53,524 nt of DNA from Candidatus Fermentibacterota bacterium (GCA_030592645.1 JAUVIR010000014.1:1-53524), one strand, 5' to 3'. Numbered from the stretch's first letter, positions 1 to 7,829 are shown. The notes: generated by a model not told the origin, from the sequence alone. Program-made: numbers and translations.

Positions 1-152
1 ACATGTCAAAGCACCTATTCGAAATTACCCATTGTTGTTCTTCAATTTATTCAGAAGGCAAATCCAGTAAGCATTTCGGGTTGGCACAGCATAGTGTACA
101 CAGTATTCCTGGAATAAGATTTTGGGTAATCCTATACTGGGTTATGCTCTTC

Positions 153-405
153 AATGTAGAGTTGACCTGCACTATTGATAACTGAGGTGGCGACCGAACG
201 CCAGTTTGGTTGTTCATCGAAGTTGAGATAGTGTCTGTGTCCAACGATTTGTTCAAGACGCGCGAATCAGCGCGCGTCTTCTTTTCCTTTCGTTGGTTCA
301 CAGTTTTCAGGTCAACTCTACATTCATGCCGCGCGCAGCGCGGCATGAACGCTCTAAATCAGCAGACTGCGAAACTTGAAAAAGCACCGGAGCGCAGTTC
401 TGCTG
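153..405 (-). ncRNA. Candidate multibranched structured RNA (unclassified)
   Basis: The stretch is packed with nested inverted repeats. A perfect 17-bp pair (153-169 with 308-324) closes the structure. Inside it lie one arm made of 170-175/228-233 enclosing a 7-bp stem 193-199/204-210 with loop gcca, and a second arm made of 241-246/291-296 enclosing a perfect 10-bp GC-rich stem 255-264/271-280. Two further hairpins flank it: 323-334/338-349 (12 bp, 3-nt loop) and 360-371/393-405 (one bulged base). A strong promoter at 433-461 points into it on the minus strand, which is why that strand is chosen. The closed two-arm layout resembles a retron msr-msd or another regulatory RNA, but no reverse transcriptase is visible in the window. 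No known RNA family was recognised. The overlapping short reading frames have no coding look. Confidence 0.35.
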
Positions 406-432
406 CATTCTGTTGTTCTGCTTTGATATAGG

Positions 433-461
433 ATTATATCAGACTTTGATCCTGTAATCAA
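433..461 (-). promoter_or_regulatory. Strong sigma70-type promoter with extended -10
   Basis: Read on the minus strand, TTGATT (456-461) is followed after exactly 17 bases by TATAAT (433-438), preceded by TGA, which gives an extended -10 (TGnTATAAT). The TGA doubles as the stop codon of the antitoxin gene. Transcription would begin near 426 and run into the folded region 405-153. The element could in principle also be chance sequence at the gene end. Confidence 0.55.
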
Positions 462-759
462 GAATGTGGGGAGACTTATTGAGCAGGTCTAAGAGTACCT
501 TTGTTGAACCAGTAGGCTTTCTTTTTCCCTGTTCCCACTGTCTCACTGAAGAGAGAGATACATTGAGGAGTTTGGCAAACACAGCTTGGCTCAATCTGGT
601 TCTTGCCCGGATAGCCTGGATTTCTTCAGGAGTAATTGTTACATCTGTGAATTCAATCCCGAGTTCATCGAAATCCCTTTTTGTGAAGGAGACAGGCAGA
701 TCAGAGTTAAGCAGATCCTGTACTGTCTCACCGATTGCTTCTCTCATTGCCTTTCTCAT
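439..759 (-). CDS. NadS/HigA-like Xre-type antitoxin
   Basis: The 106-residue protein has an N-terminal antitoxin-type segment and a helix-turn-helix of the Xre class at about residues 42-90 (TPEEIQAIRARTRLSQAVFA, then SLSSVRQWEQGKRKP). This matches the NadS/HigA antitoxin family, which neutralises a RelE-fold partner and represses its own operon. The ATG overlaps the stop of the upstream toxin gene by four bases (ATGA), so translation is probably coupled. The helix-turn-helix looks intact while the toxin partner is damaged, so the protein may survive only as a DNA-binding regulator. The last codons overlap the promoter at 433-461. Confidence 0.8.
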   Translation of the reverse strand: MRKAMREAIGETVQDLLNSDLPVSFTKRDFDELGIEFTDVTITPEEIQAIRARTRLSQAVFAKLLNVSLSSVRQWEQGKRKPTGSTKVLLDLLNKSPHILDYRIKV

Positions 760-956
760 TTTGCTTCCTCCAAGTCGAACAATACCTTGTCCTTGATCGC
801 TTTCTCTATTTGAGATGGGCTCAGCTTCAGAAGATCATTTCCCAGTTTTTGGAAGTAATGCAGTTCTTTGCTGGTCATGTTTTCCTTCTCGTTCTTCGCA
901 AACCCGTACAGGAAGATTGCCCATCTCCTGAACCATTTGGTTACGAGCTTATCCAT
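756..956 (-). pseudogene. RelE/HigB-family (NadT-like) toxin with internal deletion
   Basis: The 67-residue product starts like a NadT/HigB toxin (MDKLVTKWFRRWA) and ends like one (IFLYGFAKNEKENMTSKELH onward), but the roughly 50 residues that normally lie between, including most of the RelE-fold sheet, are absent. The two parts join in frame at RWA, a short string that full-length relatives tend to carry near both positions, as expected for a deletion between short repeats. Family members are usually about 110-120 residues. ATG at 956 is preferred over the GTG at 971 because the family begins with this segment. No Shine-Dalgarno is visible and the putative -10 lies only seven bases upstream, so the message may be leaderless. 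The protein is very likely inactive as an RNase. Confidence 0.6.
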
Positions 957-962
957 GAATGA

Positions 963-991
963 ATATATCACATTGTGTTATAGTTTGTAAA
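963..991 (-). promoter_or_regulatory. Putative promoter of the NadT/NadS-like operon
   Basis: On the minus strand TTTACA (986-991) is separated by 17 bases from ATATAT (963-968). The start codon at 956 would sit at or near +1. The -10 match is weak, so this is tentative. Confidence 0.35.
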
Positions 992-1208
992 GTGGTTCCC
1001 CCAAGGCATCCGCATTTCTTTTCAGGTAGAACGCAAAGGTTCAGCGGATTGCACGCTGGTTAGCCTATGCCATGCTGCAATACCGCCGCCGCCGTTTGTT
1101 CTGCCCTCTATTCTAAGCCCAATCCATCTTCAGTTTGCGAAGATGGTCAACGCAATCAAGCATGTACAGGTTGATCAGACTCTGATTAGGAATGAGATGC
1201 GGGACGCT

Positions 1209-1730
1209 CTAGATCTTTATGTTGTAGCCATCGCTGCTGAGTATTTCCACGAAGAGATCCACATGGTACTCAGAGTGCGGAGCCGGGTAGTACTCAGCCC
1301 ACTCATATAGGGTTGTATCCTTCGATGCGAATAGGTCGTTGGTCAGTCCGTCGACATCCTCAACTGATATGTACACCTCGACCTCCGACCCTCCCTGCTC
1401 GACTAGGATGTTCCCAGTATCGAACTCGAAATAACCGATCGAGTCGGTTAAGAGCTGCGTTTCCTTAAAAGAGCCGGTAGCGGGGACATAAAGACTTGCA
1501 TTGACTAACGCTTCTGGTATTCCTGTAGAGTCGGAGCAGCGCATGACATACCCATTCAGGTCGGCGGACGTAAAATGAGGCTGCCCTGTGAGACAGCCAC
1601 ATCCGGTGACGACGAACAAGAGGAGGAAGGGAACAGCCAATTGGGAGCAGCGGGAGTGGGAGCTAGAAACTCTCTCATCAGAAAGTGATTCTAATGCACT
1701 GGATTCCATGGTACACCGTAGTCGAATCAT
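1209..1730 (-). CDS. Lipoprotein with a beta-sandwich (carboxypeptidase-regulatory-like) domain
   Basis: The start ATG at 1730 is chosen for the AAAGGA motif five bases upstream. A hydrophobic run ends in VVTGC, a lipobox, so the mature protein is a lipidated envelope protein. The mature part contains a segment typical of transthyretin-like or CarboxypepD-regulatory domains (LNGYVMRCSDSTGIPEALV, then DSIGYFEFD). The later segment EDVDGLTNDLFASKDTTL recalls the small lipoproteins that accompany radical-SAM/SPASM proteins in Bacteroidetes. No such radical-SAM gene is found next to it here. The 28-residue stretch before the hydrophobic segment is long for a lipoprotein signal, so a shorter start (for example ATG 1709) is possible. 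The function is unknown. Confidence 0.55.
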   Translation of the reverse strand: MIRLRCTMESSALESLSDERVSSSHSRCSQLAVPFLLLFVVTGCGCLTGQPHFTSADLNGYVMRCSDSTGIPEALVNASLYVPATGSFKETQLLTDSIGYFEFDTGNILVEQGGSEVEVYISVEDVDGLTNDLFASKDTTLYEWAEYYPAPHSEYHVDLFVEILSSDGYNIKI

Positions 1731-1863
1731 GGCTGTCCTTTCGAGTAGAGTAATCTGTGATGGCGTCAATAGGAAACATACTCAGTTTGTCGGTTTCATG
1801 TGGCTCATTAGAAGAGCAACCGAGAAGAATGCAGTCATGATCTGCCACCCAATCGGCCAACAT
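1678..1863 (-). CDS. Possible small hypothetical protein
   Basis: The 61-codon frame has a perfect GGAGGT seven bases before its ATG and overlaps the start of the downstream lipoprotein gene in another frame. No domain is recognised. The overlap would allow translational coupling, but amino-acid composition gives no real support. It could equally be the leader of a decayed gene. Confidence 0.2.
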   Translation of the reverse strand: MLADWVADHDCILLGCSSNEPHETDKLSMFPIDAITDYSTRKDSHDSTTVYHGIQCIRITF

Positions 1864-2181
1864 CTGCTAGACCTCCGGAGTTCGCACACTGCATAGAAAT
1901 CATTAGTAGTCTTCATAGACAGTTGTAGCTCGATGGTGGATGGGGAAAATTGTTAGCTCTAGATTCCCGTCCAAGGACTGGATCAACATAGCGGTACTCG
2001 TCATGCTTGCTATCTCATTTCGCTTCTAGCAGAATGTAGAGTCTACATATCAGGGAGGATGAATAAACAAGAGCTGCTATTCAGGAGGGAAAAAAGAGAA
2101 GCGCAGGGTCATGAGTCCGGTACGGGAGAAGTGTCTACGATAGATTCCCGGGGAGCCTTCCAAACGGTCCTTTGTGATTTG
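1864..2181. other. Gene-poor stretch
   Basis: No convincing coding region is seen on either strand. The only marked feature is a perfect interrupted palindrome at 2034-2048 (ATGTAGA, centre G, TCTACAT), which could be an operator. Several purine-rich Shine-Dalgarno-like strings (2054-2060, 2082-2088) are not followed by long frames. Confidence 0.5.
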
Positions 2182-2210
2182 TTGACAATGGATATCCGGA
2201 TATTTATACC
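2182..2210 (+). promoter_or_regulatory. Promoter with palindromic operator in the spacer
   Basis: TTGACA (2182-2187) and TATACC (2205-2210) are 17 bases apart. The spacer holds a perfect 12-bp palindrome ATATCCGGATAT at 2192-2203, the classic place for a repressor that blocks RNA polymerase. It would control the iron-sulfur protein gene that starts at 2278. The identity of the regulator is unknown. Confidence 0.55.
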
Positions 2211-2277
2211 AAAGCATTGAAAAGGCAGCGATACAGCTTAATAAGGGACTATCAGTGATGCGGAGAGTTTCCTGAAC

Positions 2278-3558
2278 ATGGCTCATAACACGATCAGATC
2301 CAATTACAGTAAGCTGGCGGACAGATTGAATCGCTTTCCTCAGGGCGCTCCCCCTTCCGAACTGCTCTTCAGGATTTTGAAAATGCTTTTCAGCGAGAAA
2401 GAGGGTGAACTGGTTTCGCTCCTGCCTGTCAAACCCTTTACAGCTCGAAAAGCCAGCCGTATCTGGAAAATGGATCTGACAAGCACTCGGAAAGTACTGG
2501 ATGAACTTGCCGGGCGTGCAATCCTGGTTGATATCGAGCAGAACGGGGAGTTCGTTTATGCTCTGCCGCCTCCGATGGCAGGATTTTTCGAGTTCTCCCT
2601 CATGCGTGTACGGGATGACATTGATCAGAAGATGTTAAGCGAATTGTTCTATCAATACATGAATGTGGAAGAAGATTTCATCAGAGAGCTGTTCACCAGG
2701 GGAGAAACACAGGTAGGGCGGACCTTTGTACAGGAATCTGCCTTATCCATGGATAACGCGCTGCATGTTCTTGATTACGAGCGCGCGACCGAAGTCATAA
2801 GGAATTCTTCTCATCGGGGTGTCGGGATATGCTATTGTCGTCACAAGATGTCTCACCTCGGCAGAGCCTGCGAAGCCCCGCAGGAGATATGCATGACTTT
2901 CGGCAGCACCGCCGCATCGCTTATCAGGCACGGCAACGCCCGTTCTCTGGAGGTTCGGGAGAGTCTTGATCTACTTCAGGCAGCGTACTCACATAATCTG
3001 GTCCAGTTCGGAGAGAACGTGAGAGAGCAGGTAAGTTTCATCTGCAACTGCTGCGGGTGCTGCTGTGAGGCTATGATCGCTGCGAGGCGTTTTGCAATAA
3101 TGAACCCCGTTCATACGACTAACTTTCTTCCGGTCGTAAACGAATCTGATTGCAACGGGTGCGGCAAATGTGTAACTGCCTGCCCTGTAGAAGCTATGAC
3201 ATTGGTTTCATCAAACGATCCTCTCAAACCCGGTATGAAAGTTGCGAAACTGGTGGAAGATATCTGTCTGGGCTGCGGTGTTTGCGTTAGAACCTGTGAG
3301 AGAGGCAGTATTCACCTGAAATCCCGACCGGGCAGAGTTATCACCCCGCAGAATTCAACACACAGGGTGGTATTGATGGCAATTGAGCGGGGAAAACTGC
3401 AGGACCTGATTTTCGACAATCGAGTCCTGTGGAGCCACCGAGCACTGGCAGGGGTTCTTGGCGTCATTCTGAAACTTCCGCCTATCAAACAGGCTCTTGC
3501 AAGTAAACAGGTTAAATCACGCTATCTGGAGGCTCTTATCAATCGCATGGAAAAATAG
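2278..3558 (+). CDS. Cysteine-rich 4Fe-4S dicluster protein
   Basis: The 426-residue protein lacks a signal peptide and is probably cytoplasmic. Residues 30-110 look like a winged-helix-type region (FTARKASRIWKMDLTSTRKV). A first cysteine cluster lies at C185, C187, C198 and C205, and a second very dense one at C256-C263 (CNCCGCCC). These are followed by two standard ferredoxin clusters, C292-x2-C-x2-C-x3-C and C330-x2-C-x2-C-x3-C. Related proteins occur in anaerobes next to redox enzymes, but their reaction is not established. The mix of a DNA-binding-like N-terminus with several metal sites could indicate electron transfer or redox sensing; this is inference. ATG at 2278 follows a GGAG at some distance. 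It is preceded by an operator-bearing promoter and followed by a GC-rich hairpin. Confidence 0.75.
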   Translation: MAHNTIRSNYSKLADRLNRFPQGAPPSELLFRILKMLFSEKEGELVSLLPVKPFTARKASRIWKMDLTSTRKVLDELAGRAILVDIEQNGEFVYALPPPMAGFFEFSLMRVRDDIDQKMLSELFYQYMNVEEDFIRELFTRGETQVGRTFVQESALSMDNALHVLDYERATEVIRNSSHRGVGICYCRHKMSHLGRACEAPQEICMTFGSTAASLIRHGNARSLEVRESLDLLQAAYSHNLVQFGENVREQVSFICNCCGCCCEAMIAARRFAIMNPVHTTNFLPVVNESDCNGCGKCVTACPVEAMTLVSSNDPLKPGMKVAKLVEDICLGCGVCVRTCERGSIHLKSRPGRVITPQNSTHRVVLMAIERGKLQDLIFDNRVLWSHRALAGVLGVILKLPPIKQALASKQVKSRYLEALINRMEK

Positions 3559-3651
3559 TCAGCGAATCTTACCGATGTTAATGCTGCATCAGTTCTCAAG
3601 AGGGTTGAATCGGATGAAGCTTCATAGTATTGTAACGCCAAGATTGCAGGG

Positions 3652-3667
3652 CCGTCCTCGGGGACGG
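3652..3667 (+). terminator. GC-rich hairpin after the Fe-S gene
   Basis: CCGTCC, loop TCGG and GGACGG form a stable 6-bp stem. No T-run follows, so it may be a weak terminator or a leader hairpin of the next gene, which begins 30 bases on. Confidence 0.35.
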
Positions 3668-3697
3668 TATCGACCACACACCCACAAGGGGGAATAA

Positions 3698-4168
3698 ATG
3701 AAACTCGTTACTCTACTTTCAATGACCGTGATGCTTGTGCTGCTGGCATGTGGAGGGGGCGCATTGCCCGAGGATTCCATGAAAGCCTTCGTCGATGCGG
3801 TTAAGTCAGGAGACGGTGCAACAGCAGCCAGTTACATATCCAGCTACGCGCTGAGCGAGTTGGATGTTCAGCTCGTTGCGATCAAGGAAAATCCTGAGAT
3901 GTCTGTCACCTACTTAGAGGCCATGGGAGTAGAGACGACTGCGAATGAAATCTCTGAATGGACCAGTGAAGACCTCCTGGCGGCTTTCTTCAGCAGCCCT
4001 GGAATGGTGGAGGAGCTGGGTGACAAACTTGATCTTGTGATCAACGGTTCTGAGGTCGACGGTTCGGAGGCGGTTGTCTTTATTACTACTGCCGATGGTA
4101 GAGAAGAAGAAGTCGAAATGATCCTCGAGGATGGAGTGTGGAAGCTCTACGAGATGCCATCAGAATAG
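3698..4168 (+). CDS. Small lipoprotein, DUF4878/SnoaL-like fold suspected
   Basis: The 156-residue protein has a short signal ending in VLLAC, so it should be lipidated at Cys18. The mature part begins with PEDSMKAFVDAVKSGDGATA and ends with a strand-rich segment (REEEVEMILEDGVWKLYEM). This pattern, a helical start about use of a pool followed by strands and a closing VWKL, is typical of DUF4878-type NTF2-like lipoproteins of unknown function. A purine-rich AAGGGGG lies upstream of the ATG. It is monocistronic, with a bidirectional terminator behind it. Confidence 0.65.
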   Translation: MKLVTLLSMTVMLVLLACGGGALPEDSMKAFVDAVKSGDGATAASYISSYALSELDVQLVAIKENPEMSVTYLEAMGVETTANEISEWTSEDLLAAFFSSPGMVEELGDKLDLVINGSEVDGSEAVVFITTADGREEEVEMILEDGVWKLYEMPSE

Positions 4169-4190
4169 CTTTCTTCGGGTAATTTTCTGT

Positions 4191-4223
4191 GCGCCCCGTG
4201 ACGTTCCGGTTACGGGGCGCTTT
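4191..4223. terminator. Bidirectional intrinsic terminator
   Basis: GCGCCCCGTGAC (4191-4202) pairs with 4209-4220 (one G-T pair) around a 6-nt loop and is followed by TTT. On the other side AAAATT gives a short U-run for the minus strand. It lies between convergent genes and includes the stop codon of the CAP gene. Confidence 0.7.
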
Positions 4224-4974
4224 CAAAATCCACGGCAAAATCTATCACACAGATATTTCCATAGGCAGGATGCTCTTCCACTGCTATACCGACCAGTCTG
4301 AAATTCGGATTGAGAATGATAGTTCGATGTCCTCTGTCAGGGACCCCATCATCAATCAGAAGACCAATTACTATCTCTCTTCCGGTAGCCGGCCCGTATG
4401 AGATGACCTCTCCGATTGAGATGAGCCATTGACCGTATCGCTCGAGCCTGGCTGACAGGTCTGATCGATCGCTCCCGATGTGACCCATCTCTCCTGTCAG
4501 CGATAGATCAAGAGCGTGATCCAGAGCTGCGGGAGTGATGTCCGCCGATGGGAGCAGAGGTGTCATAGGATCGGTATCCTCCATATCCGAAACACATTCC
4601 TCAACTGCCCCGACACCCTCCCGGGTAATAAGAGACAATCCTTCCACTTCACGATACATAACGCAGGAAAAATACTCCATCCGCGGTTCGATGAAATCGC
4701 GCGTGTAACGAGCCGGATCAGTCCGTGCCATATTCAGGTGCAGGATCACGTCTTTCTCAAGATCGTCTAGAAATTCCGCGTCTGCTGCTGTTGAAAGCGC
4801 TTCCAGAGCCCAGTCTACCACAGGCCAGAGGTCTGGTTTGCTCCAATCAGAGGGAGAGAGGATAATGGTATCCTTGAGAACAGCAGCCCGAACACCTGGT
4901 TTGAGCAGTACAGACCCGCAGCCGGAAATCGACAGGATCAGCACTGTAAATAAAAACAGTCTCAGTATTATCAT
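4210..4974 (-). CDS. CAP/SCP-domain lipoprotein
   Basis: The 254-residue protein starts at ATG 4974, which overlaps the upstream stop by ATGA, and has a lipobox SISGC. The mature part carries a CAP (SCP/PR1) fold: LHLNMARTDPARYTRDFIEP near the N-terminus, the histidine-bearing GEMGHIGSDRSDLSARLERY, then GEVISYG and the closing DRGHRTIILNPNFRLVGIAV. The paired histidines (TGEMGH and DRGHR) are the usual CAP cavity residues. CAP proteins bind lipids or cell-wall components and sometimes cleave peptides; the role here is unknown. It is the last gene of a long operon beginning at phoH. Its stop codon is inside the terminator. Confidence 0.8.
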   Translation of the reverse strand: MIILRLFLFTVLILSISGCGSVLLKPGVRAAVLKDTIILSPSDWSKPDLWPVVDWALEALSTAADAEFLDDLEKDVILHLNMARTDPARYTRDFIEPRMEYFSCVMYREVEGLSLITREGVGAVEECVSDMEDTDPMTPLLPSADITPAALDHALDLSLTGEMGHIGSDRSDLSARLERYGQWLISIGEVISYGPATGREIVIGLLIDDGVPDRGHRTIILNPNFRLVGIAVEEHPAYGNICVIDFAVDFESAP

Positions 4975-5756
4975 TTTATCAGCAGCTCGGGGGAGATGAC
5001 AGAGTTCCTGTGAATGACCTGCTTGAAGAATTTCTTCCAGCTTATTCCCCATTTGCTCTTGAAGTACTTCTGGGGATCCATGGTCGGGGAATCGTTGAAT
5101 CGGGCGGTTGTTCCTTTGGAGAAATGGTATACCAGGCTGTTGCCGACTCCTATGAAATGCCGGCAGCCGTGTCGGTACATTTTCATGGCGAGATCCGGGT
5201 CGCTGCCAAAACCTGGGAAGAAAGTCTCGTCAAAACCGCCGATTGTCTCCCAGTCCGCTCTTTTAAGAAGAACCGGGGTCCATGTGCTGACAACATTGTA
5301 GGGTCTGAAGAGTGTTCTGTACTCGCGGAGCAGCCTCTCCTCCTCGAAATCGGAAGGAGAACCGCCGTAGTTCCTGTTCCCGATGTAACATGGTGTGGAG
5401 TTCCCAGGCTCAATGGCGGTTCCGGAAAGCCACAGTTTATCGGCAAGGCCGGAGTAACCGAAAAGGGCGGTATCCCAGCCGGGCAGCGGATACATATCGT
5501 CGTTCATATAGCAGACGAAATCGGTTGTTGCCTTCGAAGCAGCCCTGTTTACGGCAGTGCATACACCCGTGTTCTCTGCTGAGCTGGAGAAGAGGATATT
5601 CTTGCCGCGAGCCCAGTTTTCACAGGATTCATCAATTTCATTGAAGAAAATGATGATCTCATGACTCACCGCACTGTTGGCAACAAGGCCTCTGTACATG
5701 AGGTCGAGGTACTCGAGGTTCTTCCATGTTGGAACGATTACAGAAAACGGCTTCAT
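4971..5756 (-). CDS. Family 2 glycosyltransferase
   Basis: The protein has a GT-A fold: it opens with FSVIVPTWKNLEYLDLMYRG, carries the metal-binding acidic motif MNDDM after SKATTDFVCY, and the acceptor-side motif GGFDETFFPGFGSDPDLAMK. It likely transfers a sugar from a nucleotide donor to an envelope glycan or lipid at the cytoplasmic face; the substrate cannot be told. ATG 5756 shares a base with the glyS stop (TGATG); a GTG one codon earlier is an alternative start. It has no obvious link to glyS beyond co-transcription, and its own stop overlaps the CAP lipoprotein start. Confidence 0.8.
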   Translation of the reverse strand: MKPFSVIVPTWKNLEYLDLMYRGLVANSAVSHEIIIFFNEIDESCENWARGKNILFSSSAENTGVCTAVNRAASKATTDFVCYMNDDMYPLPGWDTALFGYSGLADKLWLSGTAIEPGNSTPCYIGNRNYGGSPSDFEEERLLREYRTLFRPYNVVSTWTPVLLKRADWETIGGFDETFFPGFGSDPDLAMKMYRHGCRHFIGVGNSLVYHFSKGTTARFNDSPTMDPQKYFKSKWGISWKKFFKQVIHRNSVISPELLIK

Positions 5757-7087
5757 CACAGGGCAGCAGGCCAGCCGTTTTCCATGAGGTCTGCAAGCCT
5801 CTCGACCACGCTTTCAACAGGTATCCTTATCTGGTCGAGTGAGTCCCGCTCACGGATGGTGACACTTTTATCATCAAGCGAATCGAAATCGAAAGTAATG
5901 CAGAACGGTGTACCCGCTTCATCCATTCTCCTGTAGCGCTTTCCGATCGAGCCTGTCTCATCGAACTGCACCGGGAAATGAGGCCTCAGCAGGTCAAAGA
6001 CTTCCAGTGCGCTGGTCGAAAGTTTTTTTGAAAGAGGCAGTACAGCGGCCTTGATTGGAGCCAGGCTGCGGTGAAGGCCAAGAACAACTCTCTCTCTTCC
6101 CTCTACTTCCTCTTCGCGGTAAGCATCGAGAAGAACCGCAAGCAGAGTTCTTCCGATACCCCCGCTTGTTTCGATAACCCAGGGAACGATCTTCTTATTG
6201 TTGATCTGGTCAAGATAGGTAAGATCCTGACCGCTCTCTTCTATGTGAGCCTTAAGATCAAAGTCCGACCTGTTAGCGATACCCTCAAGCTCACCCCAGC
6301 CCTCTGCGGCAAACGGGAATGCGTATTCGATGTCAAAACAGGAACTGGCGTAATGGGCAAGCTCGTTCTCTTCATGTTTTCTGGTTCTGATATTCCGGCT
6401 CTTAATTCCAAGTTGTGAATACCATTTCATTCTCTCATCCATCCAGTACTCGAACCACTTGTCAGCCTCTTCGGGAAGACAGAAGAATTCCATCTCCATC
6501 TGCTCGAATTCACGGGAGCGGAAAACAAAGTTGCGCGCGGTTATCTCGTTTCGGAAAGCCTTTCCTATCTGAGCAATTCCAAAGGGAAGTTTCTGCCTGG
6601 TGGCGGTGACGATGTTCCTGAAGTTGACAAAAATAGACTGACAGGTTTCAGGACGGAGGTATACAGTGGCGGAATCATCTTCCAGCGCCCCCATCTGGGT
6701 TTTGAACATCAGTCCGAAATCTCTGGGTTCGGTCAGCGGTCCTCCGCATTCTGGACAGGAGTCTCCTTCGATATGATCCTGGCGGAACCTGTTTTTGCAT
6801 TTGAGACAGTCGACCATAGGGTCATGAAAATTCCTGAGATGACCCGAAGCCTTCCATACGTCCGGATGTGTAATTATGGCTGAATCCATTCCGACAACAT
6901 TCCGTCTGGCGGACACCATGAAATTCCACCAGCTGGCTTCAATATTTTTCTTCAGTTCAACACCCAGGGGACCATAATCCCAGGAGGACTGCAGTCCTCC
7001 ATAGATCTCTCCCGATTGAAACACATACCCGCGTCTTTTACAGAGAGATACAAGCTTCTTCATCAGGTCTGTGATGTCAGCGGTCAT
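5756..7087 (-). CDS. glyS: Glycyl-tRNA synthetase (dimeric class II)
   Basis: The 443-residue enzyme charges tRNA-Gly with glycine. The N-terminal KRRGYVFQSGEIYGGLQSSW and YGPLGVELKKN are signatures of the single-chain alpha2 type (GlyQS), not the split alpha/beta type. The class II motifs follow: the FRNEITARNFVFRSREFEQM region (motif 2) and IETSGGIGRTLLAVL near the end (motif 3), then an anticodon-binding domain. A four-cysteine zinc ribbon (CLKC and CPEC) is inserted after residue 90. ATG 7087 is chosen because the family starts here; it overlaps the end of recO by 11 bases, so translation is probably coupled. Confidence 0.93.
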   Translation of the reverse strand: MTADITDLMKKLVSLCKRRGYVFQSGEIYGGLQSSWDYGPLGVELKKNIEASWWNFMVSARRNVVGMDSAIITHPDVWKASGHLRNFHDPMVDCLKCKNRFRQDHIEGDSCPECGGPLTEPRDFGLMFKTQMGALEDDSATVYLRPETCQSIFVNFRNIVTATRQKLPFGIAQIGKAFRNEITARNFVFRSREFEQMEMEFFCLPEEADKWFEYWMDERMKWYSQLGIKSRNIRTRKHEENELAHYASSCFDIEYAFPFAAEGWGELEGIANRSDFDLKAHIEESGQDLTYLDQINNKKIVPWVIETSGGIGRTLLAVLLDAYREEEVEGRERVVLGLHRSLAPIKAAVLPLSKKLSTSALEVFDLLRPHFPVQFDETGSIGKRYRRMDEAGTPFCITFDFDSLDDKSVTIRERDSLDQIRIPVESVVERLADLMENGWPAAL

Positions 7088-7829
7088 TTTCAAGAGCCTC
7101 CAGTACTGCAAGTGATTTCAAATTTATTTTAGTTTCCATGTGTACTTCCGCGAATCTTCTCATAAGGTCAAAGCACTGCCTGTATCCGCCGTGCCATAGT
7201 TTCAGGTTTCTTACTTCGTCCAGCCTGCTGTTTCTGGACTTGCGCAGAAAAACTATCAGACCCTGCGGAATCTCCTCAGAGCTGCCGCTGCCGCAGCTCT
7301 CACAAACAATACCGCCGGATAAGGCATCCCATAGCGACGATTTACGAGGGTCGCAGCCGCATCGCGTACAGCGGTCTACTTCCATAGCGAAGCCGGAAAG
7401 CCTGAGGGCCTTTTCAATCCCGGAACATAATACAGGCCAGAAGGGAGCGCCTGCGGCGAAGTTATCAAGAACACCGCGGATAAGATGGAACATCGGATGG
7501 GAAGGTTCACTGCCGGTTATGGTGCGCAGAAGCCATTCAACAAATAGACAGGAGTGCACAAAAGCATCAGGATCGCTGCGGATTGGATCGTAATGGTTGA
7601 TAACGGTGGCTTCAGTAGCTGTATCAAGCTCTCTGCCTTCCCTCCTGGAAAGTGCAATGTCAACCATGGATAGGAGTTCGGTCCTTCCGTAGAAAGGGCT
7701 CTTTGGCCGCAGAGCGCCTTTTACGATCGCTGATATTCTACCGAAATCCAGTGAATAGAGAGTCAGTATCAGGGAAGATTCACTCCAGCGAACCCGGCGA
7801 AGAACAAATGAAGGGGTTGTAACTCGAAT
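7077..7829 (-). CDS. recO: DNA repair protein RecO, apparent ATT start
   Basis: RecO loads RecA on SSB-coated DNA with RecR in gap repair. The C-terminal part has the zinc motif CTRCGC and CESC and the all-helical domain. The first ATG in the frame (7667) would remove the N-terminal OB fold, but the frame stays open upstream and encodes clear RecO sequence there (PSFVLRRVRWSESSLILTLY, then GALRPKSPFYGRTELL). The only plausible start is ATT at 7829, eight bases after a GGAG; the codon two positions upstream is a stop. This gives 250 residues, close to the usual 240. ATT starts are known for infC and pcnB. It sits in the phoH-to-glyS operon, 36 bases after the CorC-like gene. Confidence 0.85.
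   Translation of the reverse strand: MRVTTPSFVLRRVRWSESSLILTLYSLDFGRISAIVKGALRPKSPFYGRTELLSMVDIALSRREGRELDTATEATVINHYDPIRSDPDAFVHSCLFVEWLLRTITGSEPSHPMFHLIRGVLDNFAAGAPFWPVLCSGIEKALRLSGFAMEVDRCTRCGCDPRKSSLWDALSGGIVCESCGSGSSEEIPQGLIVFLRKSRNSRLDEVRNLKLWHGGYRQCFDLMRRFAEVHMETKINLKSLAVLEALENDR

Noticed and set aside
1..346. Short frames on both strands over the folded region (3-185, 47-346, 210-431)
   Set aside because: They cross the inverted repeats, have no ribosome-binding sites and no protein-like composition.
153..405. Firm call as a retron
   Set aside because: No reverse transcriptase is visible on either strand; the gene would have to lie left of base 1.
1026..1065. attC-like string sharing TCAGCGGATTG with attC-like site 1
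   Set aside because: No matching R'' partner and orientation opposite to the nearby toxin-antitoxin genes; an 11-base match may be chance.
1113..1205. Protein-like minus-strand segment NQSLINLYMLDCVDHLRKLK
   Set aside because: Only 30 codons, no start codon and no recognised family; may be a gene remnant but cannot be supported.
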